This document shows, piece after piece, positions 1-5,271 of a stretch of 7,329 bases of DNA (within the stretch, counting starts at the first letter, position 1; every line of letters begins with the position of its first letter). The stretch is from Desulfobulbaceae bacterium (GTDB lineage: Bacteria > Desulfobacterota > Desulfobulbia > Desulfobulbales > DAOVSZ01): contig DAOVSZ010000134.1 of the NCBI GenBank assembly GCA_030627725.1, positions 1 to 7,329 of the forward strand, in the 5' to 3' direction. The notes below the pieces were generated by a model. The model was given only the letters and a program-made list of their open reading frames with translations. It was not told the origin of the DNA and ran no database searches. The position numbers and the translations under genes were made by a program.

Positions 1-159
1 AGCGCAACTTTCCTGCCCCAGGTCTGGGAGCAGTTGCCGCGACCGGAGGATTTTCTTGGGCGCCTCTGCAGCAAAGCAGGGCTTCCGCAGGATACATGGC
101 AGCATACCAAGTTGGACGTCGAGATCTACCAGGTCCAGTATTTCGATGAAAAAAGATGA
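1..159 (+). CDS. amrA: AmmeMemoRadiSam system protein A (AMMECR1 domain), C-terminal fragment
   Basis: The left edge cuts this gene. Reading frame 1 from base 1 is open to TGA at 157-159 and gives 52 residues. It starts SATFLPQVWEQLPRPEDFLG, continues with a LCSKAGLP segment and a Trp, and ends with IYQVQYFDEKR. The FLPQVWEQLP...FL..LC.KAGL...W pattern is the conserved C-terminal part of AMMECR1-domain proteins. The radical SAM partner of the same three-gene system lies two genes downstream, which supports the call. The biochemical role of the family is not established to my knowledge. The stop overlaps the next gene's start by 14 bp, so the two are probably translationally coupled. Whether this is a stand-alone protein A or a Memo-AMMECR1 fusion, and whether it has a signal peptide, cannot be seen because the N-terminus is outside the window. 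Confidence 0.88.
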   Translation, partial: SATFLPQVWEQLPRPEDFLGRLCSKAGLPQDTWQHTKLDVEIYQVQYFDEKR

Positions 160-2239
160 GAAGGCAATTATCAGAGTGGTTATTGCCACGGGGATTTCCT
201 CCGTGGTTACGCAGCTGCTTACTATCCGGGAGTTCCTTTCTCAGTTTCAGGGAAATGAATTTGTCATTGCCCTTCTCCTTTTTAACTGGCTTGTCCTCGG
301 CGGGATCGGCACCTTTTTCGCCCGTCTTGTAAGCAAGTATCTCCTGAAAGCCTCTGTTGCCGCTCTTGCCTGGCTCTCTCTTCTGCTGGCAAGTTTTTCC
401 CCGCTTCAGATCTTTGCGGTCCGCGTCCTTCGTGACCAGTTTTTTATCCACGGAAGTTCCGTCGGATTTTACCCGACCCTGTTCTATACCCTGTTGACCA
501 TCGCACCCTATGCCCTGCTGCTCGGCTTTGTCCTGCCGTACAGCCTGTTTGTCCTGCGGGTCGAGAGACCTGATTACTCAGGCGCCCGGATCTATATGGC
601 GGACAATATCGGTGATGTGCTCGGCGGCGCACTGTTTTCATTTCTTTTTGTCTATTTTCTGACCCCGATGCAGGCCGTGTTCGGAGCCAGTCTCCTTCTC
701 CTGGTCTGTACCTTTTTTCTTTTTCAGTCGGACAATCGTTTTTCACCATTGCAACTGATAAGTGTAAGTGCGGTGTTTGCCGTTCTCTGTCTTGGAGTTT
801 TTCTGGAAATGTCGTCTCTGACGCCGGCAGAGGGAAAACTTGTCTATTACAAGGAGTCACGCTACGGAAGAATAACAATACATCAGGACCATGAGCAGAT
901 GACCTTGTTTGCGTCCGGCGCCCCAATGTTCAGCAATCAGAATATCAGCATGGCGGAAGAAACGGTCCATTATCCGCTATCGCAGCTCAATACAGTCAGG
1001 AATATTCTTTTGATCTCAGCCGAGGGCGGCATGATGGAAGAAATAGCGCTGTACGGTGCGGAAACAATTGACTATGTGGAACTTGATCCGGAGATGACCT
1101 CGGTCCAGTTTCAATTCGGTCTGCTCAAGAAAATCCCTGGATTGCACGTTCTGAACCAGGATGGCAGGGCCTATCTGGCGAAGACCGACAAGATGTACGA
1201 TGCGATCCTTATCTCCCTGCCGGAACCGGATACCTTTCAGGTGAACAGGTTTTTTACCAGTCGTTTTTTTGAATTGGCACGAGCGCGGCTGGCGCCTGAG
1301 GGAGTGTTGTCATTCTCCATGGAGGGGTTTGATAATTATCTCGCGGAACCACAGCGCCGGAAGCTTTCATCCATCTATAATACGGCTGAAGAGTATTTCA
1401 AGCACATCCTGCTGTTGCCGGGTCAACGAGTCTTCTACCTGTGCAGCAATGAGCCTCTTCGGTCCGATATTCCGGGCCTTCTTGCAGAAAAAGGAATTCA
1501 AACGGAATATATCAGCGGCTATTTTTACGGCAATCTGACCCGGGACCGGATCGAGTATGTAACTGGTCTGATTGACCGGACAATCTCGAAAAATCACGAT
1601 TATGCGCCTCTCCTGATGCGGATTATGTTTTCTCAGTGGTTTGCAAAGTTTTCTACTTCACCGACATCTTTTTTTGCCGTTCTCGGAGTTCTCTGGTTCG
1701 TGTATTTCCTTCGGATCACCAGGGAGGAGTTTGTCCTTTTCTCGACCGGTTTTATGACGATGGGAAGCGAGATTCTGGTGATTTTCGCCTTCCAGATTTT
1801 CTTCGGCTACATCTATTTTCAGATTGGTCTGATCATCACGGTTTTTCTGGCAGGGTTGCTTCCCGGGGCATGGGCCGGCGACAGGTACCGAGTGCGGGGG
1901 AAAAGTCTTCTGGCATGGACAGACTTGATACTGCTGGTTCTTTTGGGGCTCTTGGCATGTGGTCTCTGGGCAGGAGGGGACCGTTTGCCGGTCGTCTTTT
2001 ATCTTACGTTCGGATTTGCGGTCTCTCTTGCCTGCGGGTTTCAGTTCCCGGTGGCGCTGTATCTGCGGGGAGGGGACAATCCCGCCGCTACCAGGGCCTT
2101 TTCCGCTGATCTCATCGGCGCTGCTTTCGGCACCCTGGTTACCAGTGTTGTGCTGATACCGTATCTCGGAATCTTTATGACTATTTTCTGTCTTGGATTG
2201 TTGAAATTGACAAGTGTGCTGGTGGTTGTTAAAAGTTGA
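146..2239 (+). CDS. polytopic membrane protein with central spermidine-synthase-like domain (fused MFS/spermidine synthase type)
   Basis: The product has 697 residues. I chose ATG 146 because in-frame codons upstream (from TTG 56) lie inside the AMMECR1 gene and give non-family sequence. The SD is weak (AGGT near 131). About seven hydrophobic helices (residues 8-222) precede a soluble Rossmann-type domain (about 231-490), then about seven more (505-695). In the soluble domain, ILLISAEGGMMEEI (287-300) sits at the glycine-rich SAM/dcSAM loop, YVELDPEM (310-317) is the ribose-binding acidic motif, and NQDGRAYL (337-344) the base-binding motif. YDAILISLPEPDTFQ (351-365) replaces the usual DxxDP-like catalytic stretch with SLPEP. 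The GGGDG loop and the catalytic Asp are therefore not intact, so true spermidine synthesis is doubtful. The membrane parts look like two related six-helix halves, as in MFS carriers. The substrate is unknown. Its position inside an AmmeMemoRadiSam operon suggests a job tied to that system. Confidence 0.85.
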   Translation: MKKDEKAIIRVVIATGISSVVTQLLTIREFLSQFQGNEFVIALLLFNWLVLGGIGTFFARLVSKYLLKASVAALAWLSLLLASFSPLQIFAVRVLRDQFFIHGSSVGFYPTLFYTLLTIAPYALLLGFVLPYSLFVLRVERPDYSGARIYMADNIGDVLGGALFSFLFVYFLTPMQAVFGASLLLLVCTFFLFQSDNRFSPLQLISVSAVFAVLCLGVFLEMSSLTPAEGKLVYYKESRYGRITIHQDHEQMTLFASGAPMFSNQNISMAEETVHYPLSQLNTVRNILLISAEGGMMEEIALYGAETIDYVELDPEMTSVQFQFGLLKKIPGLHVLNQDGRAYLAKTDKMYDAILISLPEPDTFQVNRFFTSRFFELARARLAPEGVLSFSMEGFDNYLAEPQRRKLSSIYNTAEEYFKHILLLPGQRVFYLCSNEPLRSDIPGLLAEKGIQTEYISGYFYGNLTRDRIEYVTGLIDRTISKNHDYAPLLMRIMFSQWFAKFSTSPTSFFAVLGVLWFVYFLRITREEFVLFSTGFMTMGSEILVIFAFQIFFGYIYFQIGLIITVFLAGLLPGAWAGDRYRVRGKSLLAWTDLILLVLLGLLACGLWAGGDRLPVVFYLTFGFAVSLACGFQFPVALYLRGGDNPAATRAFSADLIGAAFGTLVTSVVLIPYLGIFMTIFCLGLLKLTSVLVVVKS

Positions 2240-2281
2240 GTTCCAGGAACCTCTTCCTCGCTGCGGGGTCTTAAAAGTATC

Positions 2282-2359
2282 ATGAAGAAAATAGATAGAC
2301 GCCATTTCATTTGCAGCAGTGCGGCCTTGCTGGCGTCAAACGCTGTGCCTGCTGACGCC
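2282..2359 (+). other. candidate twin-arginine (Tat) signal region of the radical SAM protein
   Basis: Residues 1-26 carry DRRHFIC, close to the SRRxFLK-type consensus (both Arg and Phe present), then a hydrophobic run rich in Ala, Ser and Leu, and a plausible AxA cut after ADA. The hydrophobic stretch is short and interrupted by Asn and Pro, so it could instead stay as an uncleaved anchor or be non-functional. Tat export would fit a protein that folds around Fe-S clusters before transport. Confidence 0.55.
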
Positions 2360-3493
2360 TTCTGGCCTTTTGGCGATGAAGAGAAAAATCTTGCCGGGCC
2401 GGATGATATTCGCGGAACGATATTTAAGGGGGATGCGCCGGAGAAACTCTGGAAATGGTCGCACGAGGGTTTTTTGTATGAAAAACTGCCGAAAAAAAAG
2501 GTCCGGTGCGGGATATGTCCGAACAGGTGTCTGCTCTCGCCGGGAGACAGGAGCATCTGCCGTTCCAAGGTCAACATGGACGGTGTCCTTTACAGCCTGG
2601 CCTATGGCAACCCCTGTTCCGTTCATGTCGACCCGGTTGAAAAAAAACCGCTCTTTCATTTTAAGCCGCGGACACGGGCGTTTTCCATTGCTGCAGCCGG
2701 CTGTAACTTTCGCTGTCTGAACTGTCAGAACTGGGAAATTTCTCAGGTAAAACCTCACGAGGTCCGTCACTATGAGCTGTTTCCGGAGGATGTTGTAAGG
2801 GAGGCGGAACAATCAAAATCTCTCTCCATTGCCTACACCTATTCCGAGGCGATCACCTATTTTGAATATATGATTGATACGGCAAGGATTGCCAGAGAGA
2901 GAGGGATTTCCAACCTTTTGATCTCAAACGGATATATCAATAGAGAGCCACTTCTGGAACTCTGCCGGGTGCTGGATGCAGCGAACGTAAATTTAAAGGC
3001 CTATAGTGATGCCATCTACCGGAAGCTGAACGGAGGCCGTCTGCAGCCGGTCTTAAATACCTTTAAGACGCTTCATGAACAGGGGGTCCATTTTGAGATG
3101 ACGAATCTCGTGGTGCCCGGGTATGTGGACGATGATGATCTGGTAAAAAGGATGTGCGGATGGATCCTTGATGCCCTTGGGCCGGATTATCCGCTCCATT
3201 TCTTGCGTTTCTTCCCCAAGTACAAACTGGACAGGCTGCCCCCGACACCGATATCGACGATGAAGCGGTTCCGTGACCTGGCCATGCGCGAGGGAATCCG
3301 GTATGTGTATCTGGGAAACGTGCCGGGCCAGGATGGGGTCAATACCTATTGCCATAACTGCAAGAATCTGCTGATCGAGCGACAGGGATATCTGATCCCG
3401 ACGTATAATCTTGAGGGGAAACACTGTCGTTTCTGCAACACGGTGATCCCCGGGAGATGGGAAACAGGAGACAGTGTACAGGAGAAAACATGA
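2282..3493 (+). CDS. amrS: AmmeMemoRadiSam system radical SAM enzyme with Tat-like signal
   Basis: The product has 403 residues. The radical SAM motif is CNFRCLNC (C141, C145, C148), which binds the 4Fe-4S cluster that cleaves SAM. Family hallmarks around it are CGICPNRC plus C93 (C76, C79, C83, C93), HVDPVEKKPLFHF (115-127) and CQNWEIS (148-154). A C-terminal CHNC (357-360) and CRFC (382-385) form a probable zinc-ribbon or extra metal site. The N-terminus is an addition of about 60 residues relative to cytosolic homologs. It begins MKKIDRRHFICSSAALL, with twin Arg at 6-7, a short hydrophobic stretch and a possible ADA/F cleavage site at 26, resembling a Tat signal. The SD before ATG 2282 is poor (GGGG near 2264-2267). 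The gap to the upstream gene is 42 bp. The stop overlaps the next start (ATGA at 3490-3493). The substrate is unknown; family assignment is very firm, export is inference. Confidence 0.95.
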   Translation: MKKIDRRHFICSSAALLASNAVPADAFWPFGDEEKNLAGPDDIRGTIFKGDAPEKLWKWSHEGFLYEKLPKKKVRCGICPNRCLLSPGDRSICRSKVNMDGVLYSLAYGNPCSVHVDPVEKKPLFHFKPRTRAFSIAAAGCNFRCLNCQNWEISQVKPHEVRHYELFPEDVVREAEQSKSLSIAYTYSEAITYFEYMIDTARIARERGISNLLISNGYINREPLLELCRVLDAANVNLKAYSDAIYRKLNGGRLQPVLNTFKTLHEQGVHFEMTNLVVPGYVDDDDLVKRMCGWILDALGPDYPLHFLRFFPKYKLDRLPPTPISTMKRFRDLAMREGIRYVYLGNVPGQDGVNTYCHNCKNLLIERQGYLIPTYNLEGKHCRFCNTVIPGRWETGDSVQEKT

Positions 3494-3831
3494 TCGAATC
3501 GTACTCTTTTGGACGGATTGTTATCAATGGCAGAGAGTTCTCCTCAGACGTGATCATCTATCCTGACGGCAGAGTGGAAAGCTCCTGGTGGCGGAAGAGC
3601 GGGCATATCCTCTCTATGCACGATATTCTTGATCTTATTGAGTCCACCCCTGAAGTGATCATTGCCGGCACTGGTGCAAGCGGCCTGATGAAGCCTGATG
3701 GGGAGTTGAAAAAATATCTTCTTGAAGAGGGGATTCTCTTTATTGCCCTTCCGTGCCGAGAGGCCATCGAAAGGTATAATGAGTTGGCCGGAAAGAAGAA
3801 GGTAGGGGCCTGTTTTCATCTGACCTGTTGA
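3490..3831 (+). CDS. Mth938/DUF498-domain protein (AAMDC/NDUFAF3-like family)
   Basis: The product is a small soluble protein of 113 residues, the whole usual length of this domain. I chose ATG 3490 because an ACAGGAGAAA ribosome-binding site precedes it and because the family begins just before the SFGRIVINGREFSSDVIIYP region. An in-frame ATG at 3457 would lie inside the radical SAM gene. Recognisable family motifs in order are RVESSWWRKSGH (about 32-43), IIAGTGASGLMKP (about 58-70), a GILFIALPCREAIERYNEL segment, and a C-terminal HLTC. Human relatives are AAMDC and the complex I assembly factor NDUFAF3; no enzymatic activity is established as far as I know. Start and upstream stop overlap in ATGA, implying translational coupling to the radical SAM gene. 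No signal peptide is visible, so it is probably cytoplasmic. No clear terminator is seen after it. Confidence 0.9.
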   Translation: MIESYSFGRIVINGREFSSDVIIYPDGRVESSWWRKSGHILSMHDILDLIESTPEVIIAGTGASGLMKPDGELKKYLLEEGILFIALPCREAIERYNELAGKKKVGACFHLTC

Positions 3832-3841
3832 CCTTTTTGTC

Positions 3842-4123
3842 TTATCCAATCCTATAGGTCGCCTGTTCGAGATGGGAATTCCTGCACTCCGGACAGCGGC
3901 CCGGTCTTGTGAGTTTCTTCCTCTTTTTGAATTCATACCCGCACGAAAGACACCTGTACGGAGAGACGATCAGCCTGTCTCCTTTTCCTTTGAGTGTCCG
4001 GGTGATATGGGCGAGATGGTCAAAGACGTCCTTTTCCATAATGTGCAGCGTTTTTGAAAGATCACGCACACTCATCTCTTCTTCCCGTAGAAGTTCAATC
4101 ATCTGTCCGCGAATGGTCTTCAT
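3842..4123 (-). CDS. small HTH plus zinc-ribbon transcriptional regulator (COG3357-like)
   Basis: The product has 93 residues. Residues 1-45 look like a winged-helix/HTH domain: MKTIRGQMIELLREEEMSVR, then a DLSKTLHI turn region and KDVFDHLAHITRTL. The second half is a zinc ribbon with CLSCG (C58, C61) and CPEC (C77, C80), separated by a basic stretch (KKRKKLTRPGR). This is the architecture of predicted regulators with an HTH fused to a Zn ribbon, found in archaea and deltaproteobacteria. The four cysteines may bind zinc structurally or sense metal or redox state; that is inference. The ribosome-binding site is weak. The gene converges on the DUF498 gene, with 10 bp between stops, and diverges from the PAP2 gene. 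An inverted repeat in the shared upstream gap is a candidate site for it. Targets are unknown. Confidence 0.82.
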   Translation of the reverse strand: MKTIRGQMIELLREEEMSVRDLSKTLHIMEKDVFDHLAHITRTLKGKGDRLIVSPYRCLSCGYEFKKRKKLTRPGRCPECRNSHLEQATYRIG

Positions 4124-4177
4124 GGCTTGTTTTTTTTATAAAAGCGTGTCAAGGTTGTCGCCGCATGAGGTTGGGTG

Positions 4178-4204
4178 AGGTATTGTTTCATGTTTTTAAT
4201 ACCT
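4178..4204. promoter_or_regulatory. inverted repeat between divergent genes, candidate operator
   Basis: AGGTATT (4178-4184) is followed after 13 bases by its exact reverse complement AATACCT (4198-4204). The repeat lies in the 113-bp gap between the HTH/zinc-ribbon gene and the PAP2 gene, 32 bp before the PAP2 start. Arms of 7 bp whose centres are about two helical turns apart fit a dimeric repressor site. No run of T follows, so it does not look like a terminator. AT-rich hexamers nearby (TTGTTT 4183, TTATGT 4205, TATAAG 4216) could be promoter elements but match the consensus poorly. Function is inference. Confidence 0.35.
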
Positions 4205-4236
4205 TTATGTAACACTATAAGCAAGATGATGATGGT

Positions 4237-4770
4237 ATGAGAAAATTTCAGGTATTGTTCTTTGCACTGGCCCTGATGGTCGCTTTTTTGCCGCACGTCT
4301 GTGCAGCAGACTCTGAAGATACGGGTGATGTGTTACGGGCAGTGCTTCCGGCAGCTGCCTTGGGAATGACTTTCGGCCTTGATGATCAGGAAGGCAGGAT
4401 TCAGTTTTATAAATCGTTTTTGTCGACAGTTGCGGTTACCTATGGACTCAAGGTGGGGATCGACAAGGAGGGACCCGACGGCCAGGACGAATCTTTTCCT
4501 TCAGGACATGCATCAATGGCCTTTTCCTCCGCATTTTTTATAGGAAAAAGGTATGGATGGAACTACGGGCTTCCGGCATATGCGGCTGCGACCTATGTCG
4601 GATGGAGCCGGATCGATTCTGATAATCACGATCCGGAGGATGTCGTAGCCGGGGCGCTTCTGGGAGTTGTCTGCACGTATGTCTTCAGCACTCCTTTTGA
4701 AGAAAATGTGAGAGTTGAGCCTGTTGCCGGAAACGGCATATGGGGGGTGGCGGTTCGAGGGCTGTGGTAA
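4237..4770 (+). CDS. PAP2-family phosphatase, exported or membrane-bound
   Basis: The product has 177 residues. A signal peptide is likely (MRKFQ, hydrophobic run, cut near VCA/A at 23). The rest has several short hydrophobic segments and the type 2 phosphatidic acid phosphatase signature. Motif 2 is SFPSGH (86-91). Motif 3 is SRIDSDNHDPED (124-135), with catalytic H131 and supporting R125 and D135. H91 is the expected proton donor. Motif 1 is normally KxxxxxxRP, but here K72 is followed by G79-P80, so its Arg is Gly. Family members dephosphorylate lipid phosphates, undecaprenyl diphosphate or lipid A on the periplasmic side; the substrate here cannot be read. The ribosome-binding site is weak. 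It stands alone, divergent from a regulator that may control it. A PAP2 fold with reduced or altered activity is possible. Confidence 0.88.
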   Translation: MRKFQVLFFALALMVAFLPHVCAADSEDTGDVLRAVLPAAALGMTFGLDDQEGRIQFYKSFLSTVAVTYGLKVGIDKEGPDGQDESFPSGHASMAFSSAFFIGKRYGWNYGLPAYAAATYVGWSRIDSDNHDPEDVVAGALLGVVCTYVFSTPFEENVRVEPVAGNGIWGVAVRGLW

Positions 4771-4826
4771 TACTTGGTGCTGGTAGGTCGTGGTCATATT
4801 TTTTCTCGTTATAAAAAGTTGCATTG

Positions 4827-4857
4827 TTGTAAACTGCATGGTAAGATTTTTTATAAT
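4827..4857 (+). promoter_or_regulatory. candidate promoter for the cold-shock leader or a short RNA
   Basis: TATAAT (4852-4857) is a perfect -10 hexamer; TTGTAA (4827-4832) lies 19 bp upstream as a loose -35. An overlapping alternative is TTGCAT (4819-4824) with TAAGAT (4842-4847) at 17 bp. The -10 is flanked by an inverted repeat, ACTGCA (4833-4838) and TGCAGT (4863-4868), which could bind a regulator. Predicted transcript start is near 4864. The region is AT-rich, so chance matches are possible. Confidence 0.45.
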
Positions 4858-4902
4858 TTTTGTGCAGTACATTTTTTGTAGTGTCCTGACCTGATCATAA
4901 TG

Positions 4903-4936
4903 AACCGCACATCCTTTAGAGTTTGTGCGGTTTTTT
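4903..4936 (+). terminator. intrinsic terminator ahead of the cold-shock gene (possible attenuator)
   Basis: AACCGCACA (4903-4911) pairs perfectly with TGTGCGGTT (4924-4932) around a 12-base loop, and a T run covers 4931-4936. It lies 132 bp after the PAP2 stop and 65 bp before the cold-shock start, downstream of the best candidate promoter. It either ends the PAP2 transcript late, ends a separate RNA of about 73 nt, or attenuates the cold-shock mRNA. Confidence 0.8.
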
Positions 4937-4971
4937 GCTTTGGACCTGAATGTGCTGTAAGGATAAAAAAA

Positions 4972-4993
4972 TTTGCCTCTGAGGGCAAAGGAG
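4972..4993 (+). promoter_or_regulatory. cold-shock gene ribosome-binding site with overlapping hairpin
   Basis: AAAGGAG (4987-4993) is a near-perfect Shine-Dalgarno sequence 8 bases before ATG 5002 and decides that start over the in-frame ATG at 4900. TTTGCC (4972-4977) can pair with GGCAAA (4984-4989), covering the first three bases of the SD. The stem is only 6 bp, so it would be sensitive to temperature. Control by this fold is inference. Confidence 0.5.
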
Positions 4994-5001
4994 TAAGGGC
5001 G

Positions 5002-5202
5002 ATGTTAGAAGGAAAAGTAAAATGGTTCAACGATGCAAAGGGGTTCGGGTTTCTTGAGCAGGAAGACGGAAACGATGTGTTTGTTCATTATTCCGCTATC
5101 ATGGATGAGGGGTTCAAGTCATTAGCCGAAGGGCAGAGAGTACAGTTTGAGATTGTTGAAGGGCCGAAAGGTCCTGCTGCTGCGAATGTTACCAAACTGT
5201 AA
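5002..5202 (+). CDS. cold-shock domain protein (CspA family)
   Basis: The product has 66 residues, the normal full length, forming a single five-strand OB-fold cold-shock domain that binds single-stranded RNA and DNA. It begins MLEGKVKWFNDAKGFGFLEQ, containing the RNP1-type KGFGFL, followed by the RNP2-type DVFVHYSAI. It ends with the usual EIVEGPKGPAAANVTKL. ATG 5002 is preceded by a strong AAAGGAG site. The longer reading from ATG 4900 would translate the upstream terminator and give non-family sequence. Family members act as RNA chaperones and, in E. coli, as transcription antiterminators. The gene is a single unit bracketed by two intrinsic terminators. The leader's terminator and SD hairpin suggest RNA-level control, perhaps by the protein itself. 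The gene name within the csp family cannot be chosen from sequence alone. Confidence 0.96.
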   Translation: MLEGKVKWFNDAKGFGFLEQEDGNDVFVHYSAIMDEGFKSLAEGQRVQFEIVEGPKGPAAANVTKL

Positions 5203-5225
5203 GATTTACTATTGAAAAATTTTAT

Positions 5226-5256
5226 AAGCTCTGCGGATGCCCGCAGAGCTTTTTTT
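5226..5256 (+). terminator. strong intrinsic terminator after the cold-shock gene
   Basis: AGCTCTGCGG (5227-5236) pairs perfectly with CCGCAGAGCT (5241-5250) around the four-base loop ATGC. An extra A-T pair (5226/5251) extends the stem, and a T run ends at 5256. It starts 23 bp after the cold-shock stop and ends only 15 bp before the transporter start. Confidence 0.93.
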
Positions 5257-5271
5257 GTTTAAAAATCGACC

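Noticed and set aside
56..145. In-frame TTG start extending the membrane protein by 30 residues
   Set aside because: This stretch is the AMMECR1 coding region in another frame; the extension is polar and unlike the family, which begins near the first helix.
1658..2305. Long minus-strand open frame opposite the membrane protein
   Set aside because: The translation is low-complexity and polar with no recognisable domain; it is the antisense shadow of a well-supported gene. The same applies to the frame at 444-926 minus.
2336..2812. Minus-strand open frame opposite the radical SAM gene
   Set aside because: No family resemblance and no ribosome-binding site; the plus strand carries an intact radical SAM motif here.
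3832..3841. Bidirectional terminator between the converging DUF498 and regulator genes
   Set aside because: Only 10 bp separate the stops and I could find no stem with a T run on either strand nearby.
4900..5001. In-frame ATG extending the cold-shock protein by 34 residues
   Set aside because: It would translate the terminator hairpin, has no ribosome-binding site, and the family is a single domain of about 66 residues starting at ATG 5002.
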